The notes beneath the pieces are model-generated. The model did no database searches. It saw only the letters and a program-made list of their open reading frames with translations, and had not been told where the DNA came from. From NCBI GenBank assembly GCA_934129785.1, contig CAKOWW010000008.1, positions 1 to 64,000 on the forward strand: a stretch of DNA of 64,000 bases, read 5' to 3'. This document shows, piece by piece, positions 15,750 through 23,766 of the stretch (position 1 is its first letter; each line of letters begins with the position of its first letter). This DNA is from an uncultured Clostridia bacterium (lineage in GTDB: Bacteria > Bacillota > Clostridia > TANB77 > CAG-508). Made by a program: the position numbers and the translations under genes.

Positions 15750-17365
15750 GGTAAATCTCCTTCTATTTTTACTGTAACTACATTGTTGTCTTTTTGTCCT
15801 GCTGTTGATATTACATTTGTTAATATAACATCTGATTTTATTTTTGCTTTTAAATATCCTAATTGTTCATATTTATTAGATTGTGCATTTATTACTATAT
15901 GTGTTCCTGTTGTATTTTCTATTGATGTTATTTGAACACTTTCAGGCACTATTGACATTATTTGATTCAATAAATTAGGTATTGAATTTTTTGTTTTGTT
16001 TCTATCTGTTATCTTGTCATTTGCCTCTTCAAGATTTTTTATCATTGTTGTATATTCATTTGTTTTTGACTTTATTTTTTCTGTGTCGTTGTTTGCAAGT
16101 GCAATTTGACTTTGAGTTTGCGCTATTGATTCATCTGCTTCTTGATCCTTTTTTATAATTTGTTTATTTAAAAGAATTGTAAATGCACTATATATAACAA
16201 TTAATAATAATAATCCAAATGCTATTCTTACTAAACTTTTTTCTGTTTTATCTAGCTTTTGATTTAAATCCCATGTAAACCAACCGCCAATATTTTTTTG
16301 TTCTTTTTTTGTTTTATCTGGATTAACTTCTATTTTTAGCCAGCTTGGAATTTTATCTCCAAAAGATTGTTTTTTGAAGTTCATTCCTTCTATTCCTTCA
16401 TTTAGTCCCATTAGAGCCAAAGAAATAGCTGAGTTTACTTCAATGTAATCTTTTATACTAACATCTTTAGTTTCTGAAATAAAGTAAGGTTTTAGTATTT
16501 CACATGCTGTTTGTGTTAAATATTCTTGAAAATATAAATCTACATTATTTATTAAAGCTCCTGTTCCTGTTAAATATACCTTATCGATCTTTTCAGTTGA
16601 TGTTGATACTATTTTTTGTACTTTTCCAGCTATTGAATATAATGTTGGCATTATATCTTCTAAATAACTTGTTTCCTCTACCTGAAGGTCTTTTCCCTCA
16701 GAAGTGTATATTGTAGTATTTTTACATATTTCATATGCTTTTGAATATGAATTTTCTTTTAAGTTTATCTTACCTAATATTTCTTGGCTTCCTTCTTCAT
16801 ATATGTCAACATTAAAAATTTTGCTTTTCATTATTGTTGTTACTGTTGTTTTGTCTTCTATATTTACAATTATGCAATTTTCATTACTGTCTATTCCTGC
16901 CAAGTTTGGTATTGACATTGATATTGGAGATATGTTTGTTAATTTATAGTCACTTAGTTCTTGTATTCTTTTGTTTAGTTCTATCTTATTTTCTGCAATA
17001 TGAATTACTTTTATTTTTTCTTTGTCTAATTGATTATCTACAATTGCATATCTAACTTCAAATACATTTGGATTATAGGCTTTTTCTGTACAATATGATT
17101 CAAATTCTGTTTGTATTGCTTTTTGCAAATCATTTTTTGTAAGCAATGCAAACATGTCATAATAGTTGTACATTTCTTCTGATAGATTTACACTTATTGG
17201 TGTCTTTTGGCTATATGTTTCTTCTATAACTTGTGGAATTGCTTCACTTAATTTGTCATAGAATTTTATTCCAAATGATTCTACTTTTAAGTTGTCATGA
17301 TCTTTTGAAACTTTTGCATATTTAATTAGATGTTCTTCTATATATAGTCCTAGGCAACTTGACAT
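15746..17365 (-). CDS. PilM-PilN fusion protein
   Basis: 539 residues. Residues 1 to about 330 are a PilM-type actin-like ATPase (SSCLGLYIEEHLIKYAKV; IIVNIEDKTTVTTIM; VYLTGTGALINN). A linker follows, then a membrane segment (about 380-398, VRIAFGLLLLIVIYSAF), a coiled-coil and a C-terminal PilN domain (about 460-539, LNQIMSIVPESVQITSIE). In most bacteria PilM binds the cytoplasmic N-terminal peptide of PilN; here the two are one chain. It is the first gene of the pilus operon, with a promoter about 115 bp upstream. Confidence 0.85.
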   Translation of the reverse strand: MSSCLGLYIEEHLIKYAKVSKDHDNLKVESFGIKFYDKLSEAIPQVIEETYSQKTPISVNLSEEMYNYYDMFALLTKNDLQKAIQTEFESYCTEKAYNPNVFEVRYAIVDNQLDKEKIKVIHIAENKIELNKRIQELSDYKLTNISPISMSIPNLAGIDSNENCIIVNIEDKTTVTTIMKSKIFNVDIYEEGSQEILGKINLKENSYSKAYEICKNTTIYTSEGKDLQVEETSYLEDIMPTLYSIAGKVQKIVSTSTEKIDKVYLTGTGALINNVDLYFQEYLTQTACEILKPYFISETKDVSIKDYIEVNSAISLALMGLNEGIEGMNFKKQSFGDKIPSWLKIEVNPDKTKKEQKNIGGWFTWDLNQKLDKTEKSLVRIAFGLLLLIVIYSAFTILLNKQIIKKDQEADESIAQTQSQIALANNDTEKIKSKTNEYTTMIKNLEEANDKITDRNKTKNSIPNLLNQIMSIVPESVQITSIENTTGTHIVINAQSNKYEQLGYLKAKIKSDVILTNVISTAGQKDNNVVTVKIEGDLP

Positions 17366-17479
17366 TTTTTTCTCCTTTAATTTCTATTCATTCTTTAGTT
17401 TTTGCAAAATTTATTAAATAATACTTAGTATTTTTTACATATTCCATTATTTTCTTACATAATAACAAAATCTACTTAT

Positions 17480-17507
17480 ATTTTATATTTATTTAGCAAA
17501 AAGTCAA
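17480..17507 (-). promoter_or_regulatory. Putative promoter of the pilus operon
   Basis: Minus strand: -35 TTGACT (17502-17507), 16-bp spacer, -10 TAAAAT (17480-17485). Confidence 0.5.
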
Positions 17508-17511
17508 TATA

Positions 17512-17550
17512 TTTAATATAACTGTAATAAAGTTGTAATACAAATGTAAT
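17512..17550 (-). promoter_or_regulatory. 11-bp-phased ATTACA repeats upstream of the pilus promoter
   Basis: On the coding (minus) strand ATTACA occurs at 17550-17545, 17539-17534 and 17528-17523, and a degenerate ATTAAA at 17517-17512, all exactly 11 bp apart and ending just before the -35. This is the layout bound by OmpR/PhoB-family response regulators; the regulator is not in the window. Confidence 0.5.
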
Positions 17551-17552
17551 AT

Positions 17553-18896
17553 TTATTTTTTTGACAATTTACATATAAAAAAACCATCTGTCTTTTTATT
17601 TTGGTATACCTGTAAGAATTGGTCATTTTTTAGGTATTTTTTAAAAAATTCTTCTTCAAAATTTTTTATTTTTTCTAACTTAAATTCTTTGTTTTTTTGT
17701 AGAAATTTTTCAATTAAATTTTCATTTTCTTCTTTTAATATACTACAAGTTGAATATACAAGCTCTCCATTTTGTTTTAAATATTTTGAGCAATTTTCTA
17801 ATATTTTATATTGAATTTCTGAAATTTCTTTGACATCTTCTTTTTTCTTTTGCCATTTTATATCTGGCTTTCTTTTAAGCACTCCTATTCCCAAACATGG
17901 AACATCTAACAAAATCTTATCAAATTTATTTACATATTTTTCTTCAAATTTGCTTGCATCTTGTACTTTGGTTTCAATTATATTTACTCCTAATCTTTTT
18001 GCATTTTGCTCTACTAATCTTGTTCTATGTTCATGGATATCAAATGCAATTATTTGTCCCTCATTTTCCACAAGTTGTGCTATATATGTGGTTTTTCCAC
18101 CTGGGCTACTACATGCATCTAATATATTTTCTCCTTTTTTAGGATTTAATATTAGTGCTGTTAATCCTGCTGCTTCATCTTGAACTGTAAATAAGCCATT
18201 TTTAAATGATTCTAATTTTTCTATATTTTTTGCTTTATCTAAAACTAGAAAATCTTTCAATAATCCATCTGTTGCTTTAATATTTTCATTTTCTAAAATC
18301 TGTTTTAATTCTTCTTTATTTGTTTTTAATGTGTTTATTCTTATTGACACTTTTGGTCTTATATTAGAAGAAATGCATATTTCCTCTATTTTTTCTAACT
18401 CAAGCCTTTCTTCCATCAATTCCTCTATAATCCATAAAGGCATAGAATATTGTTTTGATAATCTTTCTTTTTCATCTTTTATATTTTTAAAATCTTCGTA
18501 ATCTTGTTTTTCAACTTTTCTTAATATTGCATTTGCAAAACCTGAGCTACTTCTATGTCCATATCTTTTAGCCAGATTTACACCTTCATTTACTGCTGCT
18601 GATTTTGGAATTTTATCTAAAAATACAATTTGATATATTGATAATCTTAAAATATCTAATATCCATGGTGATATCTTTTTTAGCCTAATTTTAGAATATT
18701 TTTTTATAATTTCGTCAATTGTTAATTTCCATGTTATAACTCCATAAACAATTTCCGAAATTAGCCCAATATCTTTTGCATTTAATTTTTGAGCATTTTT
18801 GCTTATTTCTTCATCTAATGCAATATTTGAATATGCTCCTTCATTATTTATTCTATATAAAGTTTTTAAAGCCACTTCTCTTGCTTTATCTATCAT
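17553..18896 (-). CDS. rsmB: 16S rRNA (cytosine-967-C5)-methyltransferase RsmB
   Basis: 447 residues, the expected length. Residues 1 to about 130 form a NusB-like RNA-binding domain. The methyltransferase part has the SAM motif DACSSPGGKTTYIAQL, motif IV DVPCLGIGVLKRKPDIKW with one catalytic Cys, and motif VI YSTCSI with the other. It methylates C967 of 16S rRNA. Monocistronic here, stopping just before the phased repeats of the pilus promoter. SD GGAGAG precedes the ATG. Confidence 0.95.
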   Translation of the reverse strand: MIDKAREVALKTLYRINNEGAYSNIALDEEISKNAQKLNAKDIGLISEIVYGVITWKLTIDEIIKKYSKIRLKKISPWILDILRLSIYQIVFLDKIPKSAAVNEGVNLAKRYGHRSSSGFANAILRKVEKQDYEDFKNIKDEKERLSKQYSMPLWIIEELMEERLELEKIEEICISSNIRPKVSIRINTLKTNKEELKQILENENIKATDGLLKDFLVLDKAKNIEKLESFKNGLFTVQDEAAGLTALILNPKKGENILDACSSPGGKTTYIAQLVENEGQIIAFDIHEHRTRLVEQNAKRLGVNIIETKVQDASKFEEKYVNKFDKILLDVPCLGIGVLKRKPDIKWQKKKEDVKEISEIQYKILENCSKYLKQNGELVYSTCSILKEENENLIEKFLQKNKEFKLEKIKNFEEEFFKKYLKNDQFLQVYQNKKTDGFFICKLSKK

Positions 18897-18964
18897 TGCT
18901 ACATCTCTCCTATCTTTTTTGCTTTTTTATTATATAATTTTTTTATTTTATTTTCTACTATTTT

Positions 18965-18994
18965 AGTATATTTTTCTAAATTAAGGCAAAGCTA
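18965..18994 (+). promoter_or_regulatory. Possible sigma-G promoter of the dodecin-spoVA cluster
   Basis: AGTATA (18965-18970), the same -35 as the better gerA promoter, then about 16 bp and CAAAGCTA as a poor -10. spoVA operons are sigma-G dependent in Bacillus, so this is placed partly by expectation. Confidence 0.3.
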
Positions 18995-19035
18995 TTATTA
19001 TTAATTTTTAAATATGTTCAAATTGGAGGTATATT

Positions 19036-19254
19036 ATGGATATTAAAAAACATTTATTTATAACTGGAAATTCAAATATTTCTTGGAAAGATGCTATTGT
19101 AAAGGCAATTGCAGAAACTTCTAAAAATATTGATTATTTATCAGATGTGAAAATTTTAGAACAAAGAGCCACTATTGATGGCGATAGAATTTCCGAATAT
19201 TTTGTCGACTTAGATATAAGTTTCGTTATTGATTTAAATAGAAAAAATAGTTAG
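19036..19254 (+). CDS. Dodecin-like small protein
   Basis: 72 residues. The pattern SWKDAIVKAIAETSKNI, then VKILEQRATIDGDRISEYFVDLDISFVID, follows dodecins, 70-residue proteins that form hollow dodecamers storing flavin or CoA. The Gln-Arg pair (EQR) is kept, but the flavin-stacking Trp of classical dodecins is missing (YLSDVKI at that place), so flavin binding is doubtful. It precedes spoVAC by 30 bases on the same strand with a good ribosome site (GGAGGT), implying co-expression in the forespore. Confidence 0.75.
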   Translation: MDIKKHLFITGNSNISWKDAIVKAIAETSKNIDYLSDVKILEQRATIDGDRISEYFVDLDISFVIDLNRKNS

Positions 19255-19284
19255 AATTTAATTTTTATACAAGGAGGTTTTTTA

Positions 19285-19752
19285 ATGAGTAATCCATTAG
19301 AAAGTAAACAATCTTACCAAGAATATGTAAATAAAAAATCACCTAATTCACCAATTGTAAAAAATTGTTTTAATGCATTCTGGGTTGGTGGATTTATTTG
19401 CAGTATTGGTCAAATTATATTTAATATTTGCAAAGAAAGAGGTTTTAGTACAGACACTTGCGGAACTATTGTTTCAATTTTGTTAATTGGTATTTCGGCT
19501 TTTCTAACTGGTCTTAATCTATTTAATAAAATTGGAAAATTTGCTGGTGCTGGGTCTTTAATACCAATTACAGGTTTTGCTAATTCTATAGTTTCTCCTG
19601 CAATGGAATATAAATCTGAAGGATATATTATGGGAGTTGGAGGAAAAATGTTTACAGTTGCAGGTCCCGTACTTGTTTTCGGTATTTCTGCTTCAATTTT
19701 AGTTGGAATTATATTTTTAATTTTCAATACTCAAAATATTACTTTAGTTTAA
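19285..19752 (+). CDS. spoVAC: Stage V sporulation protein AC
   Basis: 155 residues, several membrane segments. Matches SpoVAC in the N-terminal SPNSPIVKNCFNAFWVGGFICSIGQ region and in GAGSLIPITGFANSIVSPAMEYKSEG. SpoVAC is a mechanosensitive-type membrane protein of the SpoVA complex that moves Ca-dipicolinate into the forespore and lets it out at germination. Followed by spoVAD and spoVAE in the minimal clostridial order (no spoVAA, AB or AF visible). SD AAGGAGG, ATG start. Confidence 0.95.
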   Translation: MSNPLESKQSYQEYVNKKSPNSPIVKNCFNAFWVGGFICSIGQIIFNICKERGFSTDTCGTIVSILLIGISAFLTGLNLFNKIGKFAGAGSLIPITGFANSIVSPAMEYKSEGYIMGVGGKMFTVAGPVLVFGISASILVGIIFLIFNTQNITLV

Positions 19753-19779
19753 AAATTTATTAAAATAGGAGATGATTTT

Positions 19780-20781
19780 TTGGAGAAAATAGGAAAACAA
19801 ACTATAAAATTTGATAATCCACCAACCATTTTAGAATGTGCGAGTATTGTTGGACCTAAAGAAGCACAAGGACCTTTGGCTAAATATTTTGACCAAACTT
19901 TAGAAGATGAATTTTGGGGAGAAAAAACTTGGGAAAAAGCTGAAAGCAAAATAATAAAAGAAACTGTAAATACTGTTATTACTAAATCCGGTATTTCTGC
20001 AAATGAAATTGATTGTATGTTTGCAGGAGATTTGCTTAATCAATGCATTTCTTCTAGCTTTGGTCTAAGAGATGTTGGCATTCCCTTCTTTGGTGTATTT
20101 GGAGCTTGTTCTACATTTGTAGAATCTATGTGTCTTGGTGCAATAGCAATTGAAAGTTTTGCAAAAAATGTGCTTTGCGCTACATCTAGTCACTTTTGTA
20201 GTGCTGAAAAACAATTTAGGTTTCCATTAGAATTAGGAAATCAACGACCACCTACTAGTCAATGGACTGTTACAGGTAGTGGTGCTACTATTCTTACAAA
20301 AGATGGCACTGGACCTTATATAACACATATTACTCCTGGTAAAATAGTAGATATGGGCATAAAAGACGCTAATAACATGGGATCTGCTATGGCCCCGGCA
20401 TTTTGCAATACTCTTATAACTCATTTTTTAGATACTGGTAGAAGTCCTAATTATTATGATGTGATTTTAAGTGGGGATTTAGGACATATTGGAAAAGACC
20501 TTGCAATTGATATTGCTAAATCTCAAGGATATAATATTAAATCTAATTATAATGACTGTGGAGTTTTAATATTTGACAAAAATACTCAAGATACACATTC
20601 TGGTGGTAGTGGTTGTGCCTGTTGTGGTACAGTTTTTTCTGGCTACTTTTTTAAGCAATTAAAAGCACGAAAAATAAAAAAAGTTTTATTAATTGCCACA
20701 GGTGCTTTAATGAATTCCACAAGTTCTCAACAAGGTGAAAGTATTCCTGGAATTGCCCACGCAATTAGCATAGAACTTTAA
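19780..20781 (+). CDS. spoVAD: Stage V sporulation protein AD
   Basis: 333 residues. Thiolase-fold protein: GPLAKYFDQTLEDEFWGEKTWEKAE, then FGVFGACSTFVESMCLGA with the pseudo-active-site Cys region, and SGDLGHIGKDLAIDI near the middle. In Bacillus it is a soluble component of the SpoVA complex that binds dipicolinic acid. There is no ATG; the start must be TTG at 19780, with AGGAG nine bases before. It lies 27 bases after spoVAC. Confidence 0.95.
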   Translation: MEKIGKQTIKFDNPPTILECASIVGPKEAQGPLAKYFDQTLEDEFWGEKTWEKAESKIIKETVNTVITKSGISANEIDCMFAGDLLNQCISSSFGLRDVGIPFFGVFGACSTFVESMCLGAIAIESFAKNVLCATSSHFCSAEKQFRFPLELGNQRPPTSQWTVTGSGATILTKDGTGPYITHITPGKIVDMGIKDANNMGSAMAPAFCNTLITHFLDTGRSPNYYDVILSGDLGHIGKDLAIDIAKSQGYNIKSNYNDCGVLIFDKNTQDTHSGGSGCACCGTVFSGYFFKQLKARKIKKVLLIATGALMNSTSSQQGESIPGIAHAISIEL

Positions 20782-20887
20782 TTAAAGATATTATTTATAA
20801 TTCAAATTGTATTTTATATACTTTTAAAGGTTTATAGGTATCCTTGTAAAAACCTAAATATACTATTTTAACTAAGGTGATTTTTTT

Positions 20888-21281
20888 ATGGATATTAACT
20901 GGTCACAAGTCTTTGACTGGAACATTCTTATTAGATGTTTTATAACAGGTGGTGTTATTTGCATTATTGGTCAGATTTTAATAGACAAAACCAAATTAAC
21001 TCCTGCAAGAATTTTAGTAGCATTTGTTACAACTGGAGCTATTCTTCGGCGGTTTAGGAATTTACAAATATCTAGTTGATTTTGCAGGTTGCGGAGCTAC
21101 TGTTCCTCTTACTGGTTTTGGTTATAACCTCGCAAAAGGTGCTATAGAGAGTGTTAAAGAATCTGGTCTTGTTGGAGCTTTCACAGGAGGTGTAAAAGCT
21201 TCTGCTGGTGGAATTTCAGCTGCTGTATTTTTTGGATATTTAGCTTCTTTAATTTCTAAACCTAAAATGAAGAAACAATAA
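20888..21281 (+). CDS. spoVAE: Stage V sporulation protein AE, frame broken at tandem CGG codons
   Basis: The frame from the ATG at 20888 (SD AAGGTGA) encodes the first 53 residues with two membrane segments and would stop at 21080. Without the C at 21047 translation continues GGLGIYKYLVDFAGCGATVP and on to 21281, giving the full SpoVAE of about 130 residues, including the invariant FAGCGATVPLTGFG block. The break reads CTT CGG CGG TTT. SpoVAE is a membrane channel subunit for Ca-dipicolinate. Because spoVAC and spoVAD next to it are intact and spores need this channel, a recoded rather than a dead gene is plausible. Confidence 0.88.
21047..21049 (+). other. In-phase CGG, candidate +1 recoding site (spoVAE)
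   Basis: CTT CGG CGG TTT AGG in the starting frame; skipping the first C reads GGC GGT TTA GGA ATT TAC, the conserved GGLGIY segment. Confidence 0.65.
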
Positions 21282-21284
21282 AGT

Positions 21285-21340
21285 AAAAAGCCTAAAAATG
21301 AGATGAATATTTTAATTCACTTCATTTTTAAGCTTTTATT
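21285..21340. terminator. Bidirectional terminator between spoVAE and rplT
   Basis: Long imperfect stem built on AAAAGCCTAAAAATGA and TCATTTTTAAGCTTTT, flanked by A and T runs on both sides. Confidence 0.75.
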
Positions 21341-21356
21341 ATTTATTACATATTTC

Positions 21357-21707
21357 CTATGCTTTTTTTGATATTTCAGCGATTTCTGCAAATGCTTTTG
21401 CATCATTTACTGCTAAGTCTGCTAACATTTTTCTGTTTATTGTAACATTAGCTTTTTTTAGTCCAGCAATCATTTTACTGTAAGTTGTTCCATTCATTCT
21501 TGCAGCTGCATTGATTCTTGCTATCCATAATTTTCTGAAATTACTTTTTTTATCTTTTCTTCCTACATAAGCATATGATAAAGATTTCATAACTGCTTGG
21601 TTTGCATTTCTAAATCTATAGCTTTTTGCTCCGTAGTAACCTTTAGCTTGTTTTAATATTTTTTTATGTCTTGCTCTTGTTGTTCTTGCTGTTTTTACTC
21701 TTGCCAT
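21357..21707 (-). CDS. rplT: 50S ribosomal protein L20
   Basis: 116 residues, standard length. Starts MARVKTARTTRARHKKILKQAKGYYGAKS and contains RKLWIARINAAARMNG, both L20 hallmarks. L20 is an early-assembly protein of the large subunit and, in Firmicutes, represses its own operon by acting on the leader RNA. It is last in infC-rpmI-rplT. Confidence 0.98.
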   Translation of the reverse strand: MARVKTARTTRARHKKILKQAKGYYGAKSYRFRNANQAVMKSLSYAYVGRKDKKSNFRKLWIARINAAARMNGTTYSKMIAGLKKANVTINRKMLADLAVNDAKAFAEIAEISKKA

Positions 21708-21740
21708 TTATTTTCACCTTCCCTATTTTTATTCTTATTC

Positions 21741-21944
21741 TTAGTTACCATATGGTAATAATTTTTTAATTGTGTTTTCACAAGTTTTATCAGCATATCC
21801 GTTTTGGATTTTTCCTGATTTTTTTTGTCTTTTTGTTTTATTTGCTAATAAGTGTCTTCTGTTTGATTTTGTTCTTTTTACTTTACCTGTAGCTGTTAAT
21901 GAATATCTTTTTTTAGCAGCTTTATTTGTTTTTAATTTTGGCAT
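21741..21944 (-). CDS. rpmI: 50S ribosomal protein L35
   Basis: 67 residues. MPKLKTNKAAKKRYSLTATGKVKR and the following basic stretch are typical of L35. Located between infC and rplT as in most bacteria. Confidence 0.97.
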   Translation of the reverse strand: MPKLKTNKAAKKRYSLTATGKVKRTKSNRRHLLANKTKRQKKSGKIQNGYADKTCENTIKKLLPYGN

Positions 21945-21988
21945 AACATATACTCCTTTCGCTTTTATTGCTTTATATTTTTAGCAGA

Positions 21989-22504
21989 TTATTTTTCTGC
22001 TTTTTTAGCTAAAATTGTAAACATATTTCTACCTTCTAATTTAGGTTTCTTTTCAACAGTTGCTACATCTTCTAAATTCTCAATAAATTTATCTAGTACC
22101 GCTTCTCCTGCTTTTGCATTGTTTACTTCTCTTCCCCTAAATCTAACAGTAATTTTTACTTTGTTTCCTGCAATTAAAAATTTTCTTGCATTTTTTGATT
22201 TAAAATCAAAGTCATGTTCTTCAATGTTTGGAGTAACTCTTAGTTCTTTCACTTCTAATGTTTTTTGTTTTTTCTTAGCTTCTTTTTCTTTTTTAGCTTG
22301 CTCGAATTTGTATTTTCCATAGTTCATTATTTTACAAACTACTGGATTTGCATTTGGCGCAACTAAAACTAAATCTAAGTTTTTTTCTTCTGCTTTTTCT
22401 AAAGCATCGTTTAGTGATAAAACTCCTAGTTTTTCTCCTGTTTCTCCGATTAGTTGAACTTCTTTAGCTCTGATTTGTCTGTTAATTGGTAATTCTTGTT
22501 TTAT
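21989..22504 (-). CDS. infC: Translation initiation factor IF-3, probable AUA start
   Basis: About 171 residues from the start chosen. The N-domain (INRQIRAKEVQLIGETGEKLGV) and C-domain (KELRVTPNIEEHDFDFKSKNA) are canonical. No ATG, GTG or TTG lies at the right place. GGAGGTG is followed after six T by ATA AAA CAA GAA, so AUA at 22504 is the best start. infC is known for near-cognate starts (AUU or AUC/AUA) that IF-3 itself rejects, an autoregulatory loop. A longer frame to 22573 would translate through a terminator hairpin and is unlikely. First gene of infC-rpmI-rplT. Confidence 0.93.
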   Translation of the reverse strand: MKQELPINRQIRAKEVQLIGETGEKLGVLSLNDALEKAEEKNLDLVLVAPNANPVVCKIMNYGKYKFEQAKKEKEAKKKQKTLEVKELRVTPNIEEHDFDFKSKNARKFLIAGNKVKITVRFRGREVNNAKAGEAVLDKFIENLEDVATVEKKPKLEGRNMFTILAKKAEK

Positions 22505-22658
22505 AAAAAACACCTCCAATAATAAAAAAATTTGACTTTTGTTACAAGTCAAATTCAAAAATAAATTTAGCATTTACAGCTTATATCTATTTAATTTCTA
22601 ACCTTTTTCTTTATTTAGATAAGGTGAGAAGTTTTGACTTCTTCTTGTAACGAGTATT
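22505..22658 (-). ncRNA. Ribosomal protein L20-type leader of infC-rpmI-rplT
   Basis: The roughly 150-nt leader starts GTTACAAG...AGTCAAA, which can pair with TTTGACTTGTAAC further down and so compete with the terminator hairpin just before infC. This is the anti-terminator/terminator arrangement of the Firmicute L20 leader, in which excess L20 causes premature termination. Confidence 0.65.
22524..22553 (-). terminator. Attenuator terminator in the infC leader
   Basis: Stem ATTTGACTT / AAGTCAAAT with a T-run of seven on the minus strand, ending four bases before the infC ribosome site. Confidence 0.75.
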
Positions 22659-22688
22659 ATTATACTATAGTTTTTCACAGTTTGTCAA
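22659..22688 (-). promoter_or_regulatory. Sigma-A promoter of infC-rpmI-rplT
   Basis: Minus strand: -35 TTGACA (22683-22688), 18-bp spacer, -10 TATAAT (22659-22664). The stretch from here to 22832 holds nothing else recognisable. Confidence 0.8.
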
Positions 22689-22832
22689 GCCTTTTTCAGT
22701 TTTTTATATGCTGATTTTACTATTTCATATCTAGTTTTTATAATTTCTTTATAAAAATCTTTTCTAATGTCACTTATATAGCTGATATTTTATATAAAAT
22801 TTTTATTATAATTCTAATCAAATGAGATTATA

Positions 22833-22856
22833 AAAAGGAGTCATCGACTCCTTCTT
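22833..22856 (-). terminator. Terminator after the DHH phosphoesterase gene
   Basis: Eight-bp stem AAGGAGTC-GAT-GACTCCTT followed by TTT on the minus strand. Confidence 0.8.
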
Positions 22857-22865
22857 AGCGTATTA

Positions 22866-23765
22866 CTATAAAAATATTTCTTCTATTTTTGGCATAATAT
22901 CTTTTCCTCTAGACAAAATACCTTTATGCTCTGTTATAGTTACATTTTCTAATGTTATCCTATATTCTATTGTTTTGTTAGTTTTCATTTCAAATATGAT
23001 AAAAACTTTCATTCTAGCATTAGATATTTTAATACTATCCTTTAAATAGCTTATCCAACTATTTATAGTATTTTCATCTGGCATTCCATATACTTGTACA
23101 TATGCAGATTCAACTTCTATTCCTGCGTAGTTATAATGTTTCTTTCCATTTTCAACAATATCTTTTATCTCCATATTTTTAATTGGAGTTAACCAAAAAC
23201 AATATTTTAGTAACTTTTCATAGTCTAAGGAATATTCAAGAGCTATTTTTTTAGCTTCTTTCACCTCTTCTTGGATTGTTTTTGTACTTCTAAAAGCTAT
23301 TGTGTCAACCATCATTGCAACTATTACCATTTTAGCATCTTCTTTAGTTAATTGGTAACCTTCTTGTTTCATAGTCTCATAAATTAAATAAGCACTTGCA
23401 CAAGAGTTTCTTCTATATTGATATTCATAATTAAGTTTTTTGGTAGTAGGATGATGATCTATACACCCCACTGTTTTTCCTAAATGAATTGTTTCAAAAT
23501 GGTCTTCTAAAAACAAGTATCTATCTTCGTTTTCTGAAATTTTTTCCCATTTTTTTATATCAATATTAAAAAGTTCTTTTACAATTTTGTATGTTTCATT
23601 TTCCTTAATTTTTTCTAAAATAACAAATTCATTGTCAATTTTTAAAAAATCTAAAAGTTTTGATAATAAAACACCTGATAAAAATGCATCAACATCAATG
23701 TTATCATGCCCTAAAATTGTAATTTTTTGTTTTGGAAGACTATTCTTTATTCTCGGAATTTGCAT
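22866..23765 (-). CDS. DHH-family phosphoesterase (PpaC-like)
   Basis: 299 residues from the ATG at 23765, chosen for its SD AAGGAG and because it begins one base after the stop of the upstream gene. ITILGHDNIDVDAFLSG is DHH motif I, CIDHHPTTKK is motif III, MMVDTIAFRS motif IV; metal-binding His and Asp are all present. Residues from about 190 form a DHHA2-like C-terminal domain. Families with this layout include Mn-dependent pyrophosphatase and related phosphohydrolases; the substrate is not clear. A true PpaC is encoded at 61303-62226, so this is probably a different activity. Co-transcribed with the NadR-like gene. Confidence 0.8.
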   Translation of the reverse strand: MQIPRIKNSLPKQKITILGHDNIDVDAFLSGVLLSKLLDFLKIDNEFVILEKIKENETYKIVKELFNIDIKKWEKISENEDRYLFLEDHFETIHLGKTVGCIDHHPTTKKLNYEYQYRRNSCASAYLIYETMKQEGYQLTKEDAKMVIVAMMVDTIAFRSTKTIQEEVKEAKKIALEYSLDYEKLLKYCFWLTPIKNMEIKDIVENGKKHYNYAGIEVESAYVQVYGMPDENTINSWISYLKDSIKISNARMKVFIIFEMKTNKTIEYRITLENVTITEHKGILSRGKDIMPKIEEIFL

Positions 23766-23766
23766 G

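Noticed and set aside
17553..17600. Classic terminator after rsmB
   Set aside because: No stem followed by a T-run is visible; the repeats there are direct, not inverted.
22505..22573. N-terminal extension of infC in the open frame up to 22573
   Set aside because: It would translate through the attenuator hairpin and adds a hydrophobic stretch unlike any IF-3; the AUA after GGAGGTG fits better.
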